This document shows positions 42,400 to 53,750 of a stretch of 64,000 nucleotides of DNA, piece after piece. Position 1 is the stretch's first letter. Every line of letters begins with the position of its first letter. The DNA comes from Megamerina dolium. Its lineage: Eukaryota > Arthropoda > Insecta > Diptera > Megamerinidae. The notes under the pieces were generated by a model. It ran no database searches. It saw only the letters and a list, made by a program, of their open reading frames with translations, and was not told the DNA's origin. Location of the stretch: contig OY978530.1 in the NCBI GenBank assembly GCA_963854835.1, positions 30,782,695 to 30,846,694 on the forward strand. Direction: 5' to 3'. A program made the translations under genes and the position numbers.

Positions 42400-42825
42400 A
42401 AAACGCACTTAGTAGATCATTATTGTGAGTTCTTCAGTAGGCCAGTATTACAAAGTTATAAACATTTGGTAAGTCATTTGTCACCGTAAACATTTTGTAG
42501 TCCAACCATTGCTGTTGTTGTTCTGTGCCATTTAATGTATAAACATTCGTTATTTGCTACAATGTTGGTTTTGTAACTTTCTACCTGCATAAGCATGCAG
42601 CAGTTGCGTAGTTATGATTAATGCAATCGATGCTTCTTTGTTTTTCATAATTTAGGCAGTTCACAAGATGTTATATGTCGTTGTATCGTTATATAGTTGT
42701 AAAGTTTTACAACTGTTATATCTGTAGGTTTCTCTGCTGGCGTCATTCTTAACGGATTACCGTAGTCTGATAAGGAAAATCTTCATAACATCTTCGTTAA
42801 CATATGTCAAGCTATTAACTTTGAG
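42400..42825. other. No gene seen
   Basis: AT-rich; the repeated phrase TGCAAAAC...CTTAGT (42,364 and 42,398) may be a small duplication at the end of the mariner relic. Confidence 0.4.
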
Positions 42826-44560
42826 ATGCCTATGCTGCGTGATGTCTTTAGAGCTAAATCTAAAAATTTGAAGAGCAGTAACAACAACAACACTTCTGTT
42901 GTTATCAAGCTTTTTTTTTGTCATGGGACCATGGTCGTTTATTTAAAGCTGCCGCTGCTACTTTCCGATGGACTCACAGCAGACCGATTTCATTTAACGA
43001 TATTTCTCGTGGGAATATATTTATTTAACTGCACAAAAGCCTGACAAAGAGAAACCGTGATTTATTAAATTATGCCAATAAACTTAGAAGGGACAATCGA
43101 TTAGCCACTGGTTTCTCTTTGCAAGGCAATGTATATTGGAAAGTGGAACATGATGTAGCTGCACATATTTTAAATGATACAACTAGTATATATAGCATTG
43201 GTGATAATAAGACATAGACTTATTGGTTGTTGGGCTTCTGTTATCTTAATTTGAATCAATATTTGAATCAATTTGATTATTGATTTATTTTTAATTTGAA
43301 TTTAATTTTAATTTTGTTTGCTCTTCTTTACCTCTCGAAATCGGTCTTCTCTCTTTCTTATTTCTTTTCTCTTCTTCTTATTTTAATGTTATGGTGTCAT
43401 GTTGGTTAGTTTTTGAATCCGCTTGCCGATCAATTCGTAACAATCGCTCTGGAATGTCTGGTGGTGTTAACGAGAAAACAAGAACTTTGGTTCACATACT
43501 CTGTAAGCAACGAACTGGTTTAAATGTTGTTCATTTTAACGCCCGCAGCTTAAATGGTCCCAAATTGGACTATATAAAGTATATTTTTGAAGAATCCCTT
43601 GTCTATATTGTGTGTATGTGAAACGTGGTTCAGATCCGATATTTCAGACCAGTTTTATTCCATTAACAGATACAAACTTTTTAGAAGAGATAGGTGCCCG
43701 AAGAGAGGTAGTGGTGTTGCGGCCTATTGTAAATGTGATCTTGATGTCAAGGTAGTAAGTCAAAGCAATAGCTCTATGATTGAGTGTATTAATGTTGAAA
43801 TATTTGACAGTTGTCCCAAGGTTCTGATATCGTGTGTCTGTAATCCACTTCGCAGCTTCAGCCTTGATCCATTTTCCCTTGATATTTCTGAAAGACTGAT
43901 TGACTATGACAATCTTGTTATATGCAGAGATTTTAACATTAACTTATTGATGAATTATAGTACTGCCCTTAGATTCTTAAACTATATCACTACTAATGCC
44001 CTCACAGTCATCAACTCTCTCTCACCCACTGGCGCTGTTTATTTCATTGTTAATTACATCAGTACAACAAGTAAGAGTTGGTGATGGCTTTTCATCCTTC
44101 TCTTTGCTCCTTGCTGGTGTACCTCAGGGGTCAAATTTGGGACCATTGCTTTTTTCTTCTTTTGCTGATGCTATACTACGTGTTTGTAAGCATTCTACGA
44201 TCCGTGCCTACCTTGACGATATTCAGCTATATATTTCCGGAATCCCTTCTAATGTTCATGATATGATCATAAAACTTACATAATGCTGACCTCCAGTCCA
44301 TTAACTCGTGGTCAGACAAAAGCAAGTTGAGAAGTAACCCTTTAAAATCCAATATGTAGCCTACATGTAGGAAGAATACATGCTATCTAATTATTCAACC
44401 AATTGAGAACTCACAACTTGAACTTAAACCTAAGCTTACTATCGTAAGATTAGGTTTTTCGATTAACTCGCGGCTAACGTGTTGTGACCACGTTAATGAA
44501 GTCCATATTATATTTTACGATCCCTTGACTTTTCAGCTCAATACACTGAGTCTTCAGTTA
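42826..44560 (+). pseudogene. CR1/Jockey-superfamily element: ORF1 end, endonuclease, RT pieces
   Basis: 42,910-43,200 reads, across stops, like the end of a CR1-type ORF1 (LTKRNRDLLNYANKLRRDN, NVYWKVEHD). 43,500-44,040 is an APE endonuclease: NVVHFNARSLNG, CETWFRS after a frameshift near 43,618, a tract FRRDRCPKRGSGVAAYC, and CRDFNINLL (usual GDFN). A deletion near 44,060 skips most of RT, which resumes at AGVPQGSNLGPLLF and AYLDDIQLYISG (YADD-type box with Leu). Farther on LGFSINSRLTCCDHV is the post-RT region. The motif style suggests a CR1-like clade. Dead. Confidence 0.7.
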
Positions 44561-44689
44561 GAGATAACTTGGTAAAACAATTAGTTGTTCCCCACATTAC
44601 ATACTTCAGTGTTACTTATAATAAATTGGATTTTACATTTCAACGTAAACTTACATTAGCATTCAACAGTGCAATTCGATTGCTATGTA

Positions 44690-44870
44690 CATGATCCTCT
44701 CTCTCTCTCTCTTAGCTTCACAGTCCAGGGTGAACCAACATCTGTTCTCCAGTTTGTTCTCTCCCTCGCCTCCTCTCTCCAATTTCGAACATTCATCGTA
44801 TTCAGGTCTGTTTCTACATCGTTAAGCCATCTTTTTCTTGGGCGGCCCTCCTTCTTTCACGAACGGTGAC
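44690..44870 (-). mobile_element. 3' end of another RTE/CFDP2-like RT, (GA)n tail
   Basis: On the minus strand GRPRKRWLNDVETDLN then NVRNWREEARERTNWRTDV is the C-terminal signature of endonuclease-RT proteins of the RTE type. The copy ends in AGAGAGAG (44,700-44,712), a microsatellite tail. A 5'-truncated insertion of a family different from the RTE at 11-2,271. Confidence 0.7.
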
Positions 44871-44879
44871 ATTGTTGCT

Positions 44880-46555
44880 TTTCTTATTATTTCCCAGTAT
44901 ATTCTAATAATACATTAAAATAATATCCCACAATGATGGTAGGTATATGCATTTCGTCTGAGGCCATATAGTGGCAGATATCGAAAGATCATAATGAATT
45001 ACCGTAAAGCAACAATAAATTTATTAAAGAAAAAACAGAAAATCTCTGATTGGTAATAAAAATCGCGTGATGTATTTACAGCTTAGACCTACATGTGTAG
45101 ATATGTTTGAAGAATATAAGTACCACTACTGGAAGTAATACAGTAATATTCTAGCCCACCAATGCCAATTGAGGTTTCTTTTAAGAAAAACTTGAGGAGG
45201 TAGAGACAGTCGCTGAGTATCGTGTACGCGAACAGACGTGTACGTCGTGGTTATAATAACGTTAAAAACGTGGGGGAAAAAAAAGGAAAGGAAAAGCAAC
45301 TGAAGCAACGTTTGTAAAATCCGCTACGTATCAGTTTTTAAATTGCAACAAGGTTATGCCATGAAGGACCTTTAATTTATGAAACTAATTAAAAAGCAAA
45401 TAACAGTCGAAATTCGGAATGCATGGAATTAATAAAATAATTGATGAGTGTACGTAAATGTATACGTTTAAAGACGGGAACATCAATACTAATTAATTAA
45501 TAATAAGAACGTTCCGGCCTCCTAAAAAATATTCAACAAGGAGAGCAAACAATATATATAATTTAAACTCTAGTTCGGTACGTGCATATAGTTATGGACA
45601 TACGTTCCCGTGCTTCCGTCTCTTGAACTTTATAATTGAGCGATAATTTGCATCCTTACTCTTGATCCTGCTTATGATTTGAAGTGCATACTGCTGTTCT
45701 ACTCATTTTTTTTTTGTGTCGCCTCCACAACGAATACGAGGTTACCCGACGTACAGCAGGTGATGACTATCCGTGATGGCAGCACCAGAATCGGCCAACT
45801 TTTCTCATTTTGAACCAACGTTAATGCATATATAAAATCAGTCTTGCCTTTCTCTATTTGTTTTTGTTACCAATAAATTTCTCATTTTCCAAGTTCTATT
45901 TTAGTTATGTGCGTGTTCAAGTGGAAGAAAAATTGTTATTAAATTTTTTTTTTAATGTTATATATAAGTTATATATATATGCACGTGAAAGTACTTTCAT
46001 CGTTGGATCTGCGATATGTGAGTAATTGTAATTGAATTTGTAATTAATTTTTTTTTCCAATTATACACGTGTATACACAATTATATACTTATCTAAATTT
46101 ATTTATTTTTTTCTATTGTATTCTATTCTATTTATGATATAGAATTAATTTTCAAACAAACAAGAATGTGTTAACTGCGTTTTGATGCAATATTTTTAAA
46201 TTCTATAGCAGCTTAAAAAAATATGCAATGATTAGTTACACTCCAACTTCAGATTCCATGAATCTCTAAGCGATAATGGTTTTTGATTTCCGTAAGGCCG
46301 TGGAGATTGGGGTGTAGATATGTCGGAGGGATCCACAAAACAGATATTTTGTAATAGGACGTAAGGATCACGGAAGGGAGGACATATAAGTTGCAACACC
46401 ATCTTGCAACCACGACATGCCACACACTATTGCTGACTTTGTGAACCCTTTAATTTTCTAGCGTTGCAATTATTGTCAACTTTCTATTTCTCTCTTCTTT
46501 CTCTCTTTCTTTCTATTTTTAAACTTCCTCTTCTCTTTGCTTGATGACAGGATAA
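44880..46555. other. No gene recognised
   Basis: About 1.7 kb of AT-rich DNA. Two minus ORFs of about 60 codons (45,126-45,308 and 46,232-46,423) have no motif I know. Confidence 0.5.
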
Positions 46556-46559
46556 AACC

Positions 46560-46975
46560 TAAGTATTTAAACTCGGAAACACCTTCAAAAACGTAATTGC
46601 CTATTACCAGATCTGTCTGTGCATTGTTGCTTGCTGAACGCAGCATATCTTAGTTTTCTCGGAATTGACTACAAGTCGGAAATTTTTGCTTTTTCTTCTA
46701 ACAACTTAAATATTCAAGTTAGCTTGTTCTTATTTTTGGATATGCTGAGGACAACATCAGCGTACACACATATTTGGAAATCGTTGTCAAACAATATTCC
46801 ATTTGAATTAATGTCTTTTATAATGGATTGTAACTTTAAATTAAAAATCACAGCATACAGCGAATCACCCTGTTTTACTCCGAACAGCACCTCAAAAGGT
46901 TCTGATATCTCACCTTTTACTAGTACTTTGCTAGTAGTATTTGTTAGAGTGCAGAGAATTAAATCAGTTAATTTT
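46560..46975 (-). pseudogene. RT fragment of an RTE-like element, downstream part
   Basis: On the minus strand FEVLFGVKQGDSLYAVIFNL and FQICVYADVVLS match the RT block around GVRQGDSLS and the YADD box (here YADV). It is the continuation of the RT piece at 47,420-47,800, from which it is separated by a plus-strand insertion. Confidence 0.65.
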
Positions 46976-47415
46976 AATGTAGTCAGGGACTTTGTCTATC
47001 TTGGAACCAGCATTGACAGTAGTAATGACGTCAGCCTGGAGATCATGCGTAGGAGAACTCTTGCTAACAGGTGTTACTTTGGACTGAGTAAGCAATTGAG
47101 AAGTCGATCCATCTACACTCCACAAGTCTCTCATCATGCCTGTCCTATCATATGGGGCAGAAGCCTGTACAATTTCCACCTGGGATGAGCTAATGCTTAG
47201 AGTTTTCGAGAGAAAAGTCCTACGCAAGATCTTTGGACCTATTTGCGTTGGTGGTGAGTACTGAATAAGGTACAACCATGAGCTGTAAGAGAACATGACG
47301 GCGCATGGAATTTCTAACTGGCGCCAGCTAGCGAAGAACAGAGATGGCTGGCGAAGCATGTTATTTTCGGCCTAAATCGATATTCGGTTGTTATGTCCAC
47401 ATAAGAAAGTAAGTA
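46976..47415 (+). mobile_element. RTE 3' fragment, same family as 11-2,271
   Basis: From VRDFVYLGTSIDSSNDVSLE to the C-terminus and a (AAGT)n tail near 47,402. Relative to the first element it has two internal deletions, one in the middle of the RT C-terminal region and one that removes most of the GRPxxxWK block. It is inserted into the opposite-strand RT relic. Confidence 0.8.
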
Positions 47416-47419
47416 AATA

Positions 47420-47800
47420 ATTTTAATGGAACTCCTGGTGATTGAAGGCAAAATCTTACATGTTTTCTGCCGATACTGTCAAACGCTTGTTTGAAGTCAA
47501 TAAACAGCCAGAATATATATTGTGCTCATAGAATTTTCCAAATATGTGGTTAACAACAAAACCTTGATCGACTGTTGATCGGTTGTCTCTGAAGACACAT
47601 TGGTACTCATCTAATATTTCTTTTGCGTAGACCTTTATACGCTCATAAATGCAGTTTATGAACACTTTGTAGCCAACATATATTACTATAATAACTATAA
47701 TTCTGACATTCAGCTTTGTCTCCCTTCTTGTGTATAGGTATTATTACACTTGTTAACCATTCATTTGGTATTTCGCTCCGCTGCCACATATTTTTACTAG
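47420..47800 (-). pseudogene. RT fragment of an RTE-like element, upstream part
   Basis: EYQCVFRDNRSTVDQGFVV then FGKFYEHNIYSGCLL and KRLTVSAENM correspond to the EYQCGFRxxRSTxDQIFxLRQI and FIDFKQAFDS regions of RT. Many stops. Confidence 0.65.
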
Positions 47801-47959
47801 ATTATGTATTTGTCTATTACACTTGTCTATTTCAAAAGTTTCGCCGGGATACCATACACATGATCCACTCAATTCATTATCCCTAGGTTTACTCATTTGA
47901 ATTCTAGTTGTTGCTCTTCAAATGTAATGTACTGTATAAGAATGTGTTCTTCATGTACA

Positions 47960-48012
47960 GTTTTGTAACTTTAATAATAATAATAACAATAATAATACAT
48001 ACAATAGTTAAA
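47960..48012. repeat. (TAA)n microsatellite
   Basis: AATAATAATAATAACAATAATAAT run next to the SINE 3' segment. Confidence 0.8.
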
Positions 48013-48018
48013 AAAATG

Positions 48019-48106
48019 AAAATAAATATGTGGCACTTAAAGCCCCGAAGGGTTCTTTGGCCGAGCTTCTCTTCCATAACTATTGTGTATGTTAAATTTT
48101 GGACAG
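48019..48106 (-). repeat. SINE 3'-end segment, reversed
   Basis: Reverse complement of the segment at 30,483-30,575; the hairpin reads ACCCTTCGGGGC here, so loop and stem differ but pairing is kept. Confidence 0.65.
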
Positions 48107-48399
48107 TATTTTGTAAATTTCATTTACTTTGTTGTAAATGAAATTTCACTTTGTTTCTGCAAAAAGAATATTTAAATATTTTAAGAGAAGTGTTCTGATC
48201 GATCCTGTGTATTCTGCTTAGCTATTTTGGCATATTTTGCTTAATAATTATCCAAAAAATATACCAAAATATGGAAGAATGTGAGTTCTTTTGAGTTCTG
48301 TAATTCGATGTTTGTTAAATTTTATAATTATTGAAAATGACTCCAGTTTATAGCGATGATTTGATGTTGTCATTTTTTGTACAATTTTATGTAGGCATA

Positions 48400-51300
48400 A
48401 AAATATTCAGACGCTGGAGCGAGGGACCCTAAAAGATCCAGGACTTTGCAAAGTGTATCTGGACTAAATGGGGGATTACCTAGAATTGGGCCATATGAGT
48501 CCTACAAACAACCAAATTCAGAGTGGGCCGCACTTTTTCATTCCGCACCAGTGTGTGCTATGACCACAGAGCACGACAACCAAATCACTATTGGTTTTTG
48601 ATGCTTCAATACGTACATAATCATCATCGACAGTCCTTCACATCCAATTGCACAAATATGCATTACTGCAGACATCACAAAGATGTATGGCCAAATATTT
48701 GTCCACCAATATGACAGGAACTACTAGCTCATAGTGTGGACATCAGAGCATCTGCAAATTTCCCGTTTAAACACCGTGACATATGGCACTGCGTCTGCAC
48801 CAATTCTCGCTACACATTGTCTGCAAATGCTAAGCGACATGCACACATAGCAATATCCATTCGGTGCCAAAGTTATTCGAAATGACCTTCTATGTCGACT
48901 TTTCAGCCCTGCATGTCTCCAATAATCCAGTAGACCACTTTTAGAATAATACTTTGTTTAGAAATACAGTCGCCATACTACTGGTGGACAACGAGTACTT
49001 GGTATTTTATCCAAGTCCCAACCGGAGGTTTTAGAACAGTCAGTGTAGAAAATGTGTGTCATTGGCCTGGATAGAGTCTCTGGACTTAACCATTGATCTC
49101 GTTTTGGGAACTTAACCTCAAATCTACGTCAGAAGTATATATGGACGACTCGAGCGTCCACGGGCATTGAAACAGTGGACACTGTCCAATAGCTGGTGGT
49201 ATATAAGCCTTGTCATGTCAGACTCCGTAGGTTTTAAGTCTGAACGCAGCTTTCATCGCCTCCTTCCGGGTCTGAAGATACAATGGAATCAAATCAAGTA
49301 AGACATTTAGCGCATTACCAAAGATCATGATTTCAGACGCAGAGGATTTAACTACAGTTCTGCTCCACCAGATCATAGACGCGTAGGTCACAATGTGTCT
49401 AATTAGACAGGTGTACATCCAATACGTGTTTTAAAGTTTTGCTAAAGCCCTCTTGCACTGCCAGAAAAATTTTAATGCTTTAGAGGTTGTCTGTCCAACA
49501 TGAATCTTCCAAGAAAGCTTATTATCAAGGATGACTCCTAAATATTTACTTTCAGAAGACAGCCGAAAGGTCACCACCGTTAAGGTTTGCTGAAGTAAAC
49601 CATCCAATTTGCGTTCCTTTGTAAAGTGTGCTTTTACCAACACAGTCGTGAAGAGCTTATTCAAAGGACCTCTCACTCTGATAAACATGTTGCCGAACAC
49701 TTAAGGGATTTCGGCCAAGTGCTCCAGACTTAAAGCAGGAACGAAGTTAAGCTTATAGGTCTGAAGCTTTTTGCCAAGGAGTAGTCATCCCTTAGGAATA
49801 AATACTACCGTGACAAAGCGCCAAAGTTGTGGGATGTACAGATGAGCGAGACATGCAGTAAAGATCCTTTTCAGGATTCCCACCAGAATAGCCTCGCCTG
49901 TCTTTACATTAATAGATATATGCCATCGGGTCACTGTATGATGAAAAGGCAAACCTTATCGTTTCATCAGTAACTACTTTTCGAGCTGTAAACCAATCAA
50001 GCCTGGTGGTTGCCAAACGTAACTAGTCATTGTCCAGGTTACAGCCTGCGGTAAGGCAATTCTACAACCCGGGAAAAGTGTTAACAGAAGTATATAATTG
50101 GCCTCTGATTTCCAGCACGTATAGGTGCCACCAGGTTTCAGTAGAGAAGCCAGTATGGCAGTTCGGTCCCTTTGATGAACTATGTAGAGCCTAGAGGTTC
50201 TTTTCTGATCAGCGTTTTCATTACAAAAATCTCTATCGGAGTCCAGTTTAGAGTTTTTTACTGTCTTCTTATATTCTTTCTGAAACTGACGGTAGTTGTG
50301 CCAGTCAGCTTCCAACCGGGTTGCCGGGTTTGCCCGATTCTGAAGTTTTCTGGATTTCTTACGAACTTTTGAAAGCTCGGCGTTAAACAAAGGGACCGCT
50401 TTGACCTGTCTGCTTCTGCGTTCCGGACACGCCATCTTATAACAATTAATTAAGACTCGACGTAAAGATCTTCCTCAATAGATAGTATAGTCCAATCTGA
50501 TCTACGAGGGTTCAGACCCACGGGAACCAGATCAAGTTCAACCGGAAATCGAAACTCTATATATCGTGGTCCGACAAGTCGTCATCAAGTAGTATTCACC
50601 AGCCCTTGATCTTGTCTGCTATCAAGCTATTTAATAAAGTCAGATAGATAACTTCTTGTCTCCTGCCAGTCACAAAAGTCGGCCTGTTGTCAACATTGTG
50701 TATGACTACTCCTTGATACAGTAATTATTTCAGCAATTTGGTTCCCCTGTAGTTGCATTTACTCCTATCACTAATAGTAATCTGCCTCAAGACCGCGAAG
50801 TCAACCACATGCATCATTGTGATGCACAAAAGTGAACGAGCCTCCCCTTCTGCATCAAGAGTGGAGCCCCATTTATTTCTTTCTAAGCCACATGAGCGCT
50901 TTACATGCACCCATGGTTCTTGTATTACAATTATTTGGGGATTTGCCTTTAGTTTAGCATGCCTACTGCATAATAGGGTAGTAGCCGATTCGCTGTGCAG
51001 CAAGTTAATTTGCGAGAAAGTAATGTTGAATGATGAATTGGTCATAGACAGCAATTACTTATTTTTCACCTCTCCTTCATCCGAATCAAGAGACGTAACA
51101 AGTACGCGCCCAAGGCCCAGATGAAGACGCATAATAAACCGAAACCGCATAACTTCTAACGACTTTGGGTCCACACCAATCAAGAGGCGGGAAGCGTGGC
51201 TGGCTAGTGGGATGCCAGCAAATAGACTTTTCAGCCACTCGAGTGAATGAGTATTGGAGCATTGCACTAGAATTATAACGTGTTCCACTCTCATCCTCTC

Positions 51301-52590
51301 AGAATTAAGGACTTCCGAGGAGTTCCTTATGGCTTCCCAGACCCAGCTGTCAACGAAGTTTATCTGCGCTTGATACAGAAGACCCTGCTCACCCTTCCCA
51401 TGGATCACAACCGTCAATACACTCGCAGCGGTAGCTTCCGCTCTCGATTGTTGGTTGGTCCCTGCTTGACGGAACAGGTCTATCGCTATTGGTGTTCAAA
51501 ACTTTATCACAAACCGTACGAGCTTTTCCCGAAACAGCAGTGGTATGAACTTTGCACATGCAAGGAGATAATATACTTGACGCTGTAGCAGCCATGGTCC
51601 TAATAGTCGTGGTGACCACTCTTTCGAGTCTGACTGCGGGAGTTACCAGACTTCTTGACCCTCTGGAGTGTTCATTCATGAGAGCTAGTCCCATAATCAC
51701 ATTTCCCGACATTCCATATCCAACATCTGACGATTTCGGCTTCTTGGCTTTCCTCCTCTTTGCCTTGCTCTTTTGTGTGAGAGCGGTAGCTGTAGCATCA
51801 CCTGAAAAATTGACCAGACCGGAGGGATCATCATCCGACCTGTTCTTTTTGCCAGTTTGTGCAACGGGAGTAGAGGAGCACAGAACCATAGGCCAAACTG
51901 CCTCGGCAACGAGCACCGTGGCATTGGCTTGAGGTGTCAGACACGGTCTCCGCAGCTTTGACAGCTTGGTTGCATTTCAGAATCACTCTTTTCAGCTGTT
52001 TCTTGGACTAGGCTACTCCGGCAGCCGGTGCATACGTAACATCCATTAATAAAATGGGACTTTCCATACTCTCGCATGGATTAACCACAGCGCCAATGGT
52101 CCCTATCGGCAGCATCGGAAAAGAGAGTGAAGAAGTATAGGAAGGGGTTGCCTGCACCACACGGAATAAAGCTAAATCATCCCCTATAATTCCCAGACCA
52201 GGCGCAGCACTACCACCCTCAGGCAAAATGGTTCTGATTAGGTCTGCAACCGGACCAACCATGCCTCCAATGGGAAACAGAGGCTGCGTCGAACTCCGAA
52301 CAAAGTCGAGATTGCCCTGGCACACTCGGGGACAGCTCTGGGGGTCAACCGCATTTCCTGGATCATCAGGGACTCCACTAATCAAACCTCTCCCCCGTTT
52401 AGCAACAGATTCTTTTAATAAAGAGACACAGGAGAATCCGATGAAGAGGCACGACCTGACAGGTTGCCTCCTTCAACCAGCAACTTGCTTCCCGGTCCTA
52501 ACCTGGACGGGCCTGCACGTCCGATGACTAAGCCGCCGAAGAACCGACAGGGGGATTACCACAGTGGTAGGTACCCCGTGCATATGTATC
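48400..52590 (-). pseudogene. LOA-type element, strongly decayed
   Basis: Right to left: ORF1-like pieces at 52,385-52,008 and 51,916-51,389 (basic KSKAKRRKAKKPKSSD) and 51,417-51,055 (C-terminal DUF4780-like region); endonuclease N-terminus 51,054-50,725 (SQINLLHSESATTLL, VIQEPWVHVK); linker 50,435-49,974 (PLFNAELSKVRKKSRKLQN); RT C-terminus 49,700-49,218 (SSESKYLGVILDNKLSWK, CKRAL, HIVTYASMIWWS). RNase H should lie in 48,500-49,200 but is too decayed to read with certainty. The central RT palm is deleted near 49,700-49,970. A different and older copy from the one in the array. Confidence 0.7.
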
Positions 52591-52599
52591 CCGGTTTAA

Positions 52600-53750
52600 A
52601 CTCGTCTCTGGTATTTTTTTTTTCTTTATACTCTTCAAGGGAGCTACAGTTGAAGAGAAGCATGTTTTTGAAATTACTGCCATCCCACAGGGCTCATATG
52701 CAGACCAGAAAGCCGCTCAATTTGAGACAGACGCTTTTGGATTTGAAAGTACATGTCTTAGTCAGACACGTCCAGGCAGACCTCTCCAATATGGGTCACC
52801 GTGCCAGAGTACCTAAATTCTCCGTTGGCACAGCTCAGCCTTTCATAGGTATACACAAGACCAACCACCGCGACTAGGTGCAAGTACAGGGAAGGGAGAT
52901 ATGTAATACAACTTGCACAAAACGCCAATACTGCCGATATATGCTATTTTTGTTATTGATTTTATCAATGAATTTTGTATAAAACGAATTTTGTATAAAA
53001 CAAAGGAAGTAATTTTCAATAAAGATTTTGAATTAGAAATCAAAAAAACCACATAGAACTTTTGTTCGTCGTGAATTTCCAGTTCAAGTACTAGAAATTA
53101 AAAAATAATAGTTACCGTGGTGGGTTTCCAGCTTTAGTACTGGTTATCAGTACTGGTCTAGTTATCAAAAAGAGAGGCTACGGCAGTTGAATCAATTGAG
53201 ATTTTCTATGAATCAGATGGCAAGTTAAGGAAGTTAACTGATCAGCCGGCGGCGAATAAGTATTTTATATTCGGGCACTATAATTAAATTAGCAAATTAG
53301 TCGATACCTATTGAACTTTATTTCTCCAGGAAGGTACTTGTTTGCAAGAAGGTACCAGAACCACGGGCAGCCAGAACCTCCGTTACAGCTCAGCTCTTCA
53401 AAAGCAAGTGAGTTACAAAAACAAAATAAAACTTAATTCCAACATTGCATAATAAGGAAGATGGTTGCTCAAATAGCTACACCGAGGGAGCATTCGAAAG
53501 GGTGAAAGTAGACCAAGAAAACCAGCAATTGCAGTTTTACCAACTTTAAATAAACAATACCATCTTTGGAATCAAACAGAATTATTGTACGGCGAGCTTT
53601 GGGTAAATATGGAAGCTCCGGCAATAGCAGGTTTTGGCCAAATAGAATTCGATCATATAAAATGGTACAACACCAATTAATTCAGCCCTCAATAAAAGCT
53701 GAGTTAATGGCACCGCGACCTGAAGATCTTTTGTGCAGCCTATTCCCTAA
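52600..53750. other. Unassigned; one short open stretch near 52,635-52,830
   Basis: Plus strand 52,635-52,830 is open for ~65 codons (GATVEEKHVFEITAIPQGSY onward) but I do not recognise it. 52,890-53,760 is AT-rich with no clear motif; 53,566-53,754 is open for 62 codons without known similarity. Confidence 0.35.

Noticed and set aside
46619..47188. 189-aa ORF as a novel gene
   Set aside because: Its first part is antisense of an RT relic and its end is the sense RTE fragment; an accidental join.
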